From: Rhodoferax potami
Lineage (GTDB): Bacteria > Pseudomonadota > Gammaproteobacteria > Burkholderiales > Burkholderiaceae_C
Assembly: GCF_032193765.1 (NCBI RefSeq)
Contig: NZ_JAVBIJ010000001.1
Span: 744,001-808,000, forward strand
Reading direction: 5' to 3'
Length of the DNA: 64,000 nucleotides
In this document: positions 36,032-44,706 of the stretch, one piece after another
Layout: the number at the start of each line of letters is the position of its first letter
Position numbering within the stretch: position 1 is the stretch's first letter
Made by a program: the position numbers and the translations under genes
Notes under the pieces: model-generated
What the model was told of the DNA's origin: nothing
The model's input: the letters and a program-made list of their open reading frames with translations, nothing else
The model's database searches: none

Positions 36032-36895
36032 ATGCATACCTTGTTCTCCCGAATGGCGGCCTTGGCTGCCGGCGCCTCGCTGTTGCTGCTGGCTGGGTGC
36101 GCCGCACCACCGTTGCCCAAAAGTATCCCTATTAATAAGCTGGCAGCCCAGCAAGGGGTGAGCTTGCAGCGCACACTGCCCGAAGTCTTGCCTGACAAGT
36201 CGACACCCATACCGCATAGCCAGTTTGTACTGATCCCCGGTGAGAGTGCTGCCGGGATGTTGATGCCGATCCCATTTGTGAGCGGTGCGATTGGCGCGGC
36301 GATTGACCGCAGCACGGCTGAGTCCTTTGAATCCAGTTACGGGCAAGTATCGCCTTACAACATTGCACTTGCAGAAATGCGGGGCAGCCCCTTCTTTAAG
36401 GAGACGGACGGGGGCTTCCAATTGCAGCCATTTGCCTTCATTACCGAATGCGTGGACGACAAGTACCGGATTGCCATGGTGTTTCAAGTGGAAGGATCCG
36501 GATGGACCGGGCGGTATATGTACCACTTGCCTACGCCCTACAACGTAGCAGAGTTTAAATCGCCACCCCCCCAGCTTCTGGCTGCCTTGCGGGCGGAGTT
36601 GGTCACAGGTGCCAAGGTATTGCGCCAGACCATGGAGCGCATAGCGCGGGGTGAGCTGGAGTCACGGGGGGTGACGGCCGAGCTGGGCAGTTTGCACTTG
36701 GTGGGTGGAAAGGCGGCAGGCTTGGTTTTCCCCACGCTGTTGGTGTCCAAGGATGCCGACCTGCTAGAAGAAGCTGCCAGTCATGTTGTGGTGCGTATGT
36801 CAGGGGACGTGTCCAAAGCCGGTACGTTGGGCGGTCTGTTTTTCGGGGTGCACTATTTACAGAAATCCCAGCTGCACACCTTTAAAAAGTTCTGA
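36032..36895 (+). CDS. Hypothetical lipoprotein (287 aa)
   Basis: The N-terminus MHTLFSRMAALAAGASLLLLAGC has a lipobox LAGC and Ala-Ala-Pro after the cysteine. A Gly/Ala-rich stretch (AAGMLMPIPFVSGAIGAAID) around residue 75 could touch the membrane. No domain recognised. The ATG at 36032 is preferred to the TTG two codons earlier. It probably shares a transcript with the periplasmic protein 14 bp upstream. Confidence 0.65.
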   Translation: MHTLFSRMAALAAGASLLLLAGCAAPPLPKSIPINKLAAQQGVSLQRTLPEVLPDKSTPIPHSQFVLIPGESAAGMLMPIPFVSGAIGAAIDRSTAESFESSYGQVSPYNIALAEMRGSPFFKETDGGFQLQPFAFITECVDDKYRIAMVFQVEGSGWTGRYMYHLPTPYNVAEFKSPPPQLLAALRAELVTGAKVLRQTMERIARGELESRGVTAELGSLHLVGGKAAGLVFPTLLVSKDADLLEEAASHVVVRMSGDVSKAGTLGGLFFGVHYLQKSQLHTFKKF

Positions 36896-37009
36896 GCCTG
36901 CCAAAGCAGCGCGGTCGGTGTCAGACCAGAGCGCTGCTGCGAAGGTCGTAATCGCTAAAGTGGCCGCGGTAATTTTTGAGCAACTCTGTGCAGAAGCACA
37001 GGTTACTTA

Positions 37010-38628
37010 GTCGTCCCTGCAAAATTCACTTCAAGCCACCCCCCAGCGCCGATCTGAGCCTTGCAGTCGGTTGAGGCCGATGATTTTGGCCAATTTCTCA
37101 AACAAGCCCGTCAAACCGCTCACCTGCAGCAGGCACAACAAAAGGCCCAGGCCTTTCCGGGCGATCATCCGCAGCAGCCAGCGGATGTTGTAGCCCGCCG
37201 CGCACAGCACCGCGTGCAGTGCATCGCCTGCTGAGCCTTTGAGGTGGCAGCGGTCCATGCGGTGATCCGCTTTGAGGTGCCCGATGATCGGCTCGATCGC
37301 TTGGCGCCGTTTGAGCAGTCTGCGCTCTTCATCGGTCAACCGCTTGTCCTTGCCCCGGTGTTTGATCTCAATGTCCGGGTTGTCTTTGTCCACACCCCGG
37401 TAGCCCAAGTCTGCGTACACCACCTCGGGCTTGACCCCCAAGCCTTGCATCAGGATAGCGCTTTGCTCGATCTGCTCGTGCATGGTGTGCCCGTCATACG
37501 GGTTACCGGGAAAGCTCCTGGCTCCCACGATCAAATTGCCCTTGAGCGTCATGGCCAGACCCACCTTCACGCCGAACTCGTACGGATTGCGGCTCTTGCC
37601 TTTTGAGATGCACTCCACCTCGGGCGCATGCCAGCTGTAGAGCTTGGCGCGGTTGTCCACTGCCTTGCGACTGCCGGTCTGCGTGACCAAGCGTTTGGCC
37701 TTGTCCAAGGTCTGGCCCAAGGTCTCTTGTATGGCTTGGCTGAGCGTGGTCATCTTGCGAGCCACCTCGCGCTGCAGCCGTCCAACGATGGTGCGCTGGC
37801 GTTTGATGGCTTTGCGCATGCGCTTGAACTGGCGGGCATGGGCATAGCGCCCAGCCTTGTAGCCCAGCAGTTGGCCTTCTTTGGCGTAGGTCTGTTTGAG
37901 CTCGATGCCATTGGCTTTGGCCAACTCGACCACCTTGGATCGGGCGGTCTCCAGCAGCTTGCTGTCGGTGGGATGTGCCACAGCTTTTTCTTGCACCGTG
38001 GAGTCCACGATCATGCGGGTCAATTCTTTCTTGGCAATCAGCTTGAGGGTGACCGCCACTTCCATGGTGCGGGCCAGCAGTTCTTCCACGCCTTCTTCGC
38101 CCAGAGCTTTACGAAAGCGCCCCAGTTGTGTCGGGTCGCACGGCCACTGGTGTTCAAAGTATTCGTTGCCAGAAAAGTACTGCCAAGTGGGGGTCTCACC
38201 CCAGCGCTGGATCACGTCCTCGTCGCTCTCATTGAACGCATGCTTGAGGTACAGCAAGGCAACCATTAACCGGGTGGGCAGACGGGGACGGCCGGCATTG
38301 GAGACGCCGCCACCGGCAACGGCCGAGACCGGACCAAACAAGTCCAAGTCTTCTATCTTCTTGCCAGACTTGACCTGGCGTGCCCAGCGCTGGACGAGGG
38401 AGGCTTCGATCTCTTGCCAAGGCATGCGGTTAGCAAGCACCGCCAGAGGGTGGCGCAAATCGATCATCTGATCCAGGCGGTTGCGGAAAAAGTCATCGGT
38501 CATGGCGCTGCTTTCAAAAACTCCCAGAAAACAGACTCCATTGAATATCTATTTGAGAGTTCTGACCATCCGGAATCACCCCAGATCACAAGCGTTCATG
38601 CGGGTTGCAGGGGTTTTGCAGGGACAAC
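37010..38628 (-). mobile_element. IS element copy 2 (1619 bp)
   Basis: Same length, same orientation and same terminal repeats as copy 1, at a constant offset of 3504 bp. Its own 6-bp target duplication TACTTA flanks it at 37004-37009 and 38629-38634. It sits at the border between ordinary GC-rich DNA and the AT-rich segment to the right. Confidence 0.95.
37031..38503 (-). CDS. IS5/IS1182-like DDE transposase, copy 2
   Basis: 490 aa, identical over its full length to the transposase at 33527-34999, including the catalytic Asp, Asp and Glu segments. The identity of both protein and flanking IS ends points to very recent duplication. Intact and potentially active. Confidence 0.93.
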   Translation of the reverse strand: MTDDFFRNRLDQMIDLRHPLAVLANRMPWQEIEASLVQRWARQVKSGKKIEDLDLFGPVSAVAGGGVSNAGRPRLPTRLMVALLYLKHAFNESDEDVIQRWGETPTWQYFSGNEYFEHQWPCDPTQLGRFRKALGEEGVEELLARTMEVAVTLKLIAKKELTRMIVDSTVQEKAVAHPTDSKLLETARSKVVELAKANGIELKQTYAKEGQLLGYKAGRYAHARQFKRMRKAIKRQRTIVGRLQREVARKMTTLSQAIQETLGQTLDKAKRLVTQTGSRKAVDNRAKLYSWHAPEVECISKGKSRNPYEFGVKVGLAMTLKGNLIVGARSFPGNPYDGHTMHEQIEQSAILMQGLGVKPEVVYADLGYRGVDKDNPDIEIKHRGKDKRLTDEERRLLKRRQAIEPIIGHLKADHRMDRCHLKGSAGDALHAVLCAAGYNIRWLLRMIARKGLGLLLCLLQVSGLTGLFEKLAKIIGLNRLQGSDRRWGVA

Positions 38629-38634
38629 TACTTA

Positions 38635-39200
38635 CAGGGTTGGTAGAGGGCCCAATGAGATGCCAACTCGACATGCGACGCCGGTCAACTTGAATAGACC
38701 TAATGCATGACACTCAATTTGGCAGCTTGATGGCAGTTGTACATGAGAGGCAGCAGATGGCCCTTAGCTGCTGTCGACCGAAAGCGGTCTTCTGACATCT
38801 CAAATACCTAGACTGTTAGCAGACGGTCAGATACGGCTCAACAGGTGGGAGTAGCGCTTGGGTGAAGTTCGGATTTCTGTTGTACGGTATTTATGTGGTT
38901 ATCAGCCTTAATCTATTTAAACGTGAGACTAGCTATCTATACCTTGAATTATATAAGCCAAGCGCAAAAAAAGATTTAGCTGAGTTGGAAGCATACCTAA
39001 ATCTCCCACTTTCGCAGTTTTAGGAGCTCAAGCAGGTTGTCAAATATATAGAAACGGCCATCAAATCACCGATAGTGCCGGACTAGTCTATCGCTCCATT
39101 CAATATAAAAAATTTATTAAGATGAATGAGTATTTTGAAAAATAATCTACGTGTGAAAATTAAGATTCTTAAGTTTCTTTAAATTTATCTAGAAAAATCA
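38635..39200. other. AT-rich stretch with no clear intact gene
   Basis: 566 bp right of IS copy 2, visibly richer in A and T than the flanks. Apart from the broken frame at 38862-39086 I see no gene, no tRNA-like fold and no repeat. The A/T-rich run at 39100-39200 probably includes the promoter of the membrane protein at 39201. Confidence 0.4.
38862..39086 (+). pseudogene. Broken small open frame
   Basis: From GTG 38862 the frame reads a membrane-like start (FGFLLYGIYVVISLNLF) and a helical part (KKDLAELEAYLNLPLSQF), then an amber stop at 39021. It continues in the same frame with ELKQVVKYIETAIKSP to a second stop at 39084. Protein-like composition on both sides of the amber codon suggests a decayed small gene. 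Weak evidence, no homologue recognised. Confidence 0.25.
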
Positions 39201-39884
39201 ATGAGTATCTCTATCGTAGATGGCCCAGATGGTCCACCTGATTCAATTATTCAGAACCGCTTGACAATCGCAGGCATCATCCTAGCTACACTTTTTTTTG
39301 GCGGATCTTTCGCGCTACAGTTACACGCTCAATCACGAACAACTCGATCATTTTCAGAGACTTTCGCATACTTGGAGGTAGCAATTATTGTTGGATCGAT
39401 GTTGGCCATATTTTCAATTGCAAGCTTGATGTATTGTCAGCAATGCAAATCGGGAAATCGAAATTGGTATGGGTCAAAACGCGCATGGTTTAATGTTGCA
39501 ACAACTTGTCAGTATTTGGCGTTATCTCAGGGCTTAAGCGCCGGTCTCACTGAGCTAGTTTTTGGAATTAAACATACTTTTGGCTCAGGATATCTTGCTT
39601 GGGCGCTGGCGGGAATGGGATTGATTGTATGGATTTTCCTACTATTTATTGGTCCATTGCAAGGATTGAAATCTTGGTGGCCGCGATTTAGCAAGGGAGA
39701 GCGTCTATTTTCCACGATGGCATATATTTTTGTAGTTCTTTTGGTACTGCTAAGCAATGGAGTAATATATTCTCTGCAAGATGGTGAAACTGCATCAATT
39801 TGGCAGGTTATAAAAGCCTCGTTGCAACAAGTAATGCAGCCACTCATGTGGCAAAGAACTTGGGCAGGGACTATTGGCAGTTAA
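39201..39884 (+). CDS. Hypothetical multi-pass membrane protein (227 aa)
   Basis: Four or five hydrophobic segments: LTIAGIILATLFFGGSFAL, LEVAIIVGSMLAIFSIASLMY, YLAWALAGMGLIVWIFLLF and MAYIFVVLLVLLSNGVIY. They are joined by loops containing a CQQC pair. Codon use is AT-rich, unlike the window's core genes, suggesting horizontal origin. No family recognised; no operon partner closer than 600 bp. Confidence 0.6.
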   Translation: MSISIVDGPDGPPDSIIQNRLTIAGIILATLFFGGSFALQLHAQSRTTRSFSETFAYLEVAIIVGSMLAIFSIASLMYCQQCKSGNRNWYGSKRAWFNVATTCQYLALSQGLSAGLTELVFGIKHTFGSGYLAWALAGMGLIVWIFLLFIGPLQGLKSWWPRFSKGERLFSTMAYIFVVLLVLLSNGVIYSLQDGETASIWQVIKASLQQVMQPLMWQRTWAGTIGS

Positions 39885-40512
39885 GCAAATGACTTTAATA
39901 TCCTCAAGCAATAATCTAAATTTGAAGGATTAAATCTTGATGTCATCAATTAAATGTTGTATGTGGTTTTCCCAATCATTTTTGGTAGTAATATTGTTGC
40001 GTCTTGCACGGTGTACAAAAATGATTTGGTACCGCTGACAAAACGTTTGGTATGGCCTGTGTCTCCCAATATAACGTTGTTAAATAATCTTGCCAGGTAT
40101 CGCATCAAGTTTTGGCCCAGGAATGCGAGGCCAGTCATAATCTAGACATCAACGATTATCAAATTTGCAAGGCGAAGAATCCTGTGGCGAGCTTTTGCAA
40201 AAGCCACAAAACGAAGATATATACAATTAATGAGCAAACTGTGGCTCGTCGAGAATGTAGTGTTACCAGCTTTGTGTCACCGTGCAAAGAGCCGACGAAA
40301 GCCTGTCAAAGTTCAGCCTACTTTAGTTCATGTGGCTCTGGATACTAGTCGTGCTTCGCATCTTGGGCTGGAGTCATCAACTGGGTAGAAATTAGGTAAT
40401 ATATTCCTAACCCCAGTTTGGGAGATTAATAACTTATACGCAATAATTTAAATATTCGTATGCAAATATGTTTCAAGAGCCCCCGTTGTAGATTAGAAGG
40501 CAAATTGCATTA
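39885..40512. other. AT-rich gap with possible small or broken gene
   Basis: 628 bp between two unrecognised genes. Two short overlapping frames look weakly protein-like (39954-40145 and 40112-40348). Otherwise no feature is apparent; the last 100 bp likely carry the promoter of the 811-aa lipoprotein. Confidence 0.35.
40112..40348 (+). CDS. Possible cysteine-rich peptide (78 aa), doubtful
   Basis: A TTG-initiated frame with six cysteines among 78 residues (QICKAKNP, ASFCKSH, RRECSVT, SPCKEPTKACQSS). It could be the C-terminal part of a frame that began at 39954 and shifted near 40110, since that frame has a hydrophobic start (LYVVFPIIFGSNIVAS). Not recognised and weakly supported. Confidence 0.2.
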   Translation: MAQECEASHNLDINDYQICKAKNPVASFCKSHKTKIYTINEQTVARRECSVTSFVSPCKEPTKACQSSAYFSSCGSGY

Positions 40513-42948
40513 ATGAAAAGAAATAGAGATTCTCTTTGGTTTCGACTCTTGATGATCGGGATTGCGGTTCTTTTGGCGTCGTGTGGGGACCGAGGTAAAG
40601 GTGTCCCCCCTGAGCTGAAGCGTGTTGTCATCGGTACATCTGGCCACATCAAAGCCAAACGCGACAGTACGCATGGCTCCGGAAGACCATTGCCAATCGG
40701 AGTGACGCACCAGCGATTCAAAGATGGCAAGCTCTTGGCCAATGATGCACCGCACCCCTACATACTCTCCAGCGGTAGCTTGCTGGTAGACCCCCGAAAG
40801 AATGCTCTAGTTCAGGTGGCGTATCACGAGGATTCCAAGGGAACGCTGTCTGATGCTGTGCCCAGCAGCTTCATCATCAGCGACCCATCCATCGTGTCGG
40901 CAGTAGTTACTCACCCGAAGACCAACGCGGCCATGGTCACCTTGACAGGAAAGAAGGGCAACAGTTTTATCACGGCACTGGATGGGCGTGGTGACGCTAT
41001 CTCCAAGTTTATGGTGCTGTCTGCGGAGCCCCAAGAGGATGTATTAATCGTGAGTGATCCAGATATACATCCAATGTTGTGCAAGGGATTGGCAGCCGGA
41101 AGCAACCCTTTGTCCTGTTACACCGCTACGGCGACCACTTTTGATCGTGGTCATGTGGGAGATCAATTCTTTATGGATGACTATTTGAAGAATGGTCGTC
41201 CCTCTAGGAAATTCATCTTGTTTGATGATGCTTCGCTGGCGAAGCTAAGGGCTCTGAATACCAATGGGTCCGATAGCTTTGGTAAAAGAGCTATCTATTT
41301 TGAAAAAATAGACACGTTGTTTGTCATGAATGACGGCATTTCAAAGATAAGCAGCATGCCCGTGAATGGAAATAGTTCGGAAGGCATATTGCCCAACCTC
41401 AATGCACTTGAAATTAACTACGTCGCCACGCAAGAAGAATTCAATAAATATATTGACTTCGGTGGGAGGCTGACATCTAGCCCATTGAGGGATTTCGGTG
41501 TCACCGATATTGTTTCTCATGAAATTACAGCTGATAATCCGGCCAAAGCGGTATTGGTAGGTGCAATATTTAATGATGGAAGTCGAGTGAGTGCATCAAC
41601 TAGCACTATTCAAAACGCAATTGGTGCGAGTCGATCCTCTATTAAATCATACGTATACAAAATGCATCCCGTCACGGACGGCTCAAGCCTCACTTCGGGA
41701 GGGATGGAATGTCGCGCAACCGTTACTGCCGGAAATCTGGCTAACTTCACTATCACTTCATTAAAAAGTGTAGCGAAATTAACGATTGGCGGGGATTTTG
41801 CTTGGAATGGTGGGCATCCAAATCTTGAGGTTGATTTGAATCCTCAAATTAAATCAGGAGGGCAAGTTAAGTTTTTACTCGATGGTCGCGTGAAAATGGG
41901 CTGTGAGATTGAGTTTTACACCATGAAGACGGCTGAATGGGGTGTGCCTTTGTTTGCAACCGTTCAGCTTGGAATTCCTATCGCTTTCGCTGTTGATATT
42001 AGTGTAAATGGTGCCGGTGATATCGTACTAGCGTTACCAGGATATGATTTGGGTTCTCCGACAGACACAAGTGCCCCGGGCAAAGTTGGTCTCAAATACA
42101 ACGCGAACGGAGGTTTTAAATCTGATTTTCAAATGCAGTCTACCGTTGCGAAAGACCATTTAGGGATCGCTGAAGGTACAAAACTCCGTGATTCCACCAA
42201 GGGTGAAGTAGGAATGGGCTTTGAGGTAGGCCCAACTGCCAGTCTCGAATTAGAAGCGTATGTGAATGCATGGTTGCTTAGAACTACAGTTCGTGCATCT
42301 ATTGGTGAAGTATTAGTTGGATTTAAAGCCGATGGTGCTTATGAAATCGATACCGCAAAGAAATCCTCAAAAATGTCACCAAAGGGAGATGCTGGCTTTG
42401 GCGCATTCATGTCATTCAGTCCCACGATAACTGTTAAGAGTAATTTTTTCACTTGGAGCTTTAATCTCTACGACTACGAAGTCCCTCCTTGGTGGTGGTA
42501 CAAGCTTCCTATGAAGGAAAGTGAGGAAGAGCCTTTTGAACCAGAAGAATCTAGTAATAAAGCAGTTTTTCTATATTGCAATGGCAACTATCCATGTGCC
42601 TCCCAAGTCATGGGAAAAGCTTTTGAGGTTGACTATATAAACAGTACTGAGAAAATTAATTTTGAATCTGCGGTAAAAGTTGCTGCAAATTTTAAAAGCT
42701 ATGGCAATTACTTTTATCAGTATGTTTTTAGAGATAAAGTTACAGGTGCTTTGCGGTTAAACACAATTCCCATGACTGAAACGGATGATGGGGATCTGAA
42801 GGTGTTCAAATATGGTGCGGTTGATATTTTGGCAGAAGGCGTTGTCACCAAAATACACCAAGGAGGCGACTCAACATGCGTGTATTGGTTTAAAGGCGAT
42901 GAAGCCTTGAAAAAATACATTGATTGCTTACATTGGTACGACAAGTAG
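40513..42948 (+). CDS. Large unrecognised lipoprotein (811 aa)
   Basis: N-terminus RLLMIGIAVLLASCGDRG, with lipobox LASC and Gly-Asp after the cysteine, an Asp that may favour inner-membrane retention. The central part is beta-rich with Gly/Ser-rich turns (AVLVGAIFNDGSRVSAST; LKYNANGGFKSDF). A tryptophan cluster PPWWWYK and an acidic patch ESEEEPFEPEE fall near residues 655-680. The C-terminal 130 residues hold several cysteines (LYCNGNYPCASQ, STCVYW, YIDCLHW). No domain recognised. Codon use becomes AT-rich after the first about 600 bases, as if the two parts differ in origin. Confidence 0.7.
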   Translation: MKRNRDSLWFRLLMIGIAVLLASCGDRGKGVPPELKRVVIGTSGHIKAKRDSTHGSGRPLPIGVTHQRFKDGKLLANDAPHPYILSSGSLLVDPRKNALVQVAYHEDSKGTLSDAVPSSFIISDPSIVSAVVTHPKTNAAMVTLTGKKGNSFITALDGRGDAISKFMVLSAEPQEDVLIVSDPDIHPMLCKGLAAGSNPLSCYTATATTFDRGHVGDQFFMDDYLKNGRPSRKFILFDDASLAKLRALNTNGSDSFGKRAIYFEKIDTLFVMNDGISKISSMPVNGNSSEGILPNLNALEINYVATQEEFNKYIDFGGRLTSSPLRDFGVTDIVSHEITADNPAKAVLVGAIFNDGSRVSASTSTIQNAIGASRSSIKSYVYKMHPVTDGSSLTSGGMECRATVTAGNLANFTITSLKSVAKLTIGGDFAWNGGHPNLEVDLNPQIKSGGQVKFLLDGRVKMGCEIEFYTMKTAEWGVPLFATVQLGIPIAFAVDISVNGAGDIVLALPGYDLGSPTDTSAPGKVGLKYNANGGFKSDFQMQSTVAKDHLGIAEGTKLRDSTKGEVGMGFEVGPTASLELEAYVNAWLLRTTVRASIGEVLVGFKADGAYEIDTAKKSSKMSPKGDAGFGAFMSFSPTITVKSNFFTWSFNLYDYEVPPWWWYKLPMKESEEEPFEPEESSNKAVFLYCNGNYPCASQVMGKAFEVDYINSTEKINFESAVKVAANFKSYGNYFYQYVFRDKVTGALRLNTIPMTETDDGDLKVFKYGAVDILAEGVVTKIHQGGDSTCVYWFKGDEALKKYIDCLHWYDK

Positions 42949-43137
42949 CTTTACTTCTCTCCACATCACCAATTACCAGTTGCACTTGAGTTTGGAGTCT
43001 GGGCAAGTGAGCGTGGTGATTTGACCTATATGCTGCGATTCCGATACGCTGACGTTATTCAATACCCGCAATTGGCCCAAAGCAGCCCCCGCAATCCAGC
43101 GTCATAGCCCAAGCCAGGCCTTTCACGTTTTTCAGCC

Positions 43138-43383
43138 CTAAGGCAAGTTCAAGTCGATGCCGAGCCATTTGGCAAAGGTGAACGTGGCGAACACAAAGCC
43201 AACGGCTAACAGCACGAACACAACGGCCACCACGGCACTCGTGCGCACGACCACGCGCATCTCTTTTTTTGATTTGCCTTGGTCGTAATGCCACTTGATG
43301 GCAAAGAACATGGCCGTGCCGAACACCAGCATCTTGAACGCAAGAAAGACGATTGGTACCCAATCCATTATTTTTTTACTCAC
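43138..43383 (-). CDS. Small two-helix membrane protein (81 aa)
   Basis: Two hydrophobic helices, WVPIVFLAFKMLVFGTAMFFAI and TSAVVAVVFVLLAVGFVFATF, joined by a basic loop YDQGKSKKEMR. No family recognised. GC content is back to the level of the core genome. Probably monocistronic. Confidence 0.55.
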   Translation of the reverse strand: MSKKIMDWVPIVFLAFKMLVFGTAMFFAIKWHYDQGKSKKEMRVVVRTSAVVAVVFVLLAVGFVFATFTFAKWLGIDLNLP

Positions 43384-43483
43384 CTTGCTTTTTCAGCCAG
43401 TGAATGGCCGAGAACCGCTGACCGCCGACCCGTGCTTTCAAAATTAGCTGGGCGCGTTGCTCGGGGCGGCTTGATGCGCAGGG

Positions 43484-43654
43484 TCAGGACTTGGGCGGCT
43501 CTGTCTTTTGGGGGGCTGGAGCTGCCGGCTTCTTGAGCCGGAACAGGGCTGCTGCAGCCTCTTTGTTGCGGGCTCGCTCGCCCATGATGCGGTCCAGCTC
43601 CTCCCGGCTACCTTTTCGCTTCATGTTGGGGTCTTTACCAAATACGCCTGCCAT
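43484..43654 (-). CDS. Hypothetical small basic protein (56 aa)
   Basis: Begins MAGVFGKDPNMKRKGSREEL, then a charged helix, and ends in a Pro/Ala/Lys-rich tail (KKPAAPAPQKTEPPKS). The ATG at 43654 is preferred; a much longer open frame upstream only mirrors the convergent dioxygenase gene. Not recognised. Confidence 0.45.
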   Translation of the reverse strand: MAGVFGKDPNMKRKGSREELDRIMGERARNKEAAAALFRLKKPAAPAPQKTEPPKS

Positions 43655-43753
43655 AGTGTTGATTCCTTTGGTCCAGTCTAACTGACGGCTCCCAGGTTCG
43701 GGCGCAGGTAGCGACAGATAAACCGTTTGGCAATTTCCACTCGCTTGCACGCC

Positions 43754-44563
43754 ATGCGCTACACCTTGCCGCCCGAGACTGTTCACGATTACGCGCGCTT
43801 TGGCGCGGTGGTGCTGCGCGGGGTGCTCACGCCCCCTGAGGTGGCGCAGCTGGAGCGCGGCATTGAGCACAACCTGGCTCACCTGAGTCCGCTCGCTTTG
43901 GTGGCCAGCCAGCCCGAAGACCCCGGCCGCTTTGTCGAAGACTTTTGCACCTGGCAGCACAACCCCGACTACGCCGCTGTCATGCAGCACAGCGCCTTGC
44001 CCTTTTTCGCCGCGCAGCTGATGCAGAGCGACATAGTGCGCATCTACCACGACCACCTGTTGGTCAAAGAGCCGGGCACCCGCCAGCCCACCCCCTGGCA
44101 CCAAGACCAGCCTTACTACAACGTGGCAGGCCGGCAGAACGTGAGCTTCTGGATTCCGGTAGATCCCGTGCCCCTGGCGAGCACGCTGCGCTTTGTGGCC
44201 GGCTCACACGCCGGCACCTGGTACATGCCGCGCACCTTCCGCGATCAGCAGGCGAAGTGGTTCCCTGAGGGCACATTGGCCGAGCTGCCTGCCATCGATG
44301 CGAAGCCTGAGCAGTTTGAGCAACTTGCCTGGGCGCTGGAGCCGGGCGATGCGGTGGCCTTCCACATGCTGGCCCTGCACGCCAGCCGTGGGGTTGGGCC
44401 GGGCACGCGCCGCCGCGTGTTCTCTGCCCGCTACCTGGGCGACGATGCCCGCCACGCCGTGCGCAATTGGCGCACCTCGCCGCCCTTTGCCGGTTTGGCG
44501 GACCGCCTGCAGGATGGCGCGGTCATGGACGATCCGTTGTTCCCCTTGATTGCTATCAAATAA
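43754..44563 (+). CDS. Phytanoyl-CoA dioxygenase (PhyH) family protein
   Basis: 269-aa Fe(II)/2-oxoglutarate oxygenase. The HxD iron motif is in PTPWHQDQPYYN. The distal histidine is in AVAFHMLALHASRGVGPG, and the 2-oxoglutarate-binding Arg in RRRVFSARYLG. FWIPVDPVPLASTLRFVAGSH is a family signature. The substrate is unknown. The last codons (IAIK-stop) are part of repeat copy B, so the repeat supplied the stop codon. The ATG at 43754 is used. Confidence 0.85.
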   Translation: MRYTLPPETVHDYARFGAVVLRGVLTPPEVAQLERGIEHNLAHLSPLALVASQPEDPGRFVEDFCTWQHNPDYAAVMQHSALPFFAAQLMQSDIVRIYHDHLLVKEPGTRQPTPWHQDQPYYNVAGRQNVSFWIPVDPVPLASTLRFVAGSHAGTWYMPRTFRDQQAKWFPEGTLAELPAIDAKPEQFEQLAWALEPGDAVAFHMLALHASRGVGPGTRRRVFSARYLGDDARHAVRNWRTSPPFAGLADRLQDGAVMDDPLFPLIAIK

Positions 44564-44614
44564 ATAGCTGGTTGCGCAGTTTTTATGTGGGCTAGCGGTC
44601 GATTCGGCTTGTAA
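44552..44614 (+). repeat. ~60-bp hairpin repeat, copy B
   Basis: Begins GCTATCAAATAAATAGC (stem GCTAT/ATAGC), then TGGTTGCGCAG and GGGCTAGCGGTCGATT, ending GGCTTGTAA. Its first 12 bases are coding: they give the last three codons and the TAA of the dioxygenase gene. Confidence 0.85.
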
Positions 44615-44706
44615 ATGGTGTGCATAAGGCGTGGGGCAAGCACTGCGTCAGTTACGGGGCGAAGAATCGATGGATTCATCATCTTTACCCCTTCAGGCAG
44701 GCCCTC

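Noticed and set aside
33500..38634. Composite transposon formed by the two IS copies
   Set aside because: Each copy has its own target duplication (CAATAC/CAATAC and TACTTA/TACTTA), and the outermost flanks do not match. The DNA between is simply the peptidase 3' end and its natural neighbours.
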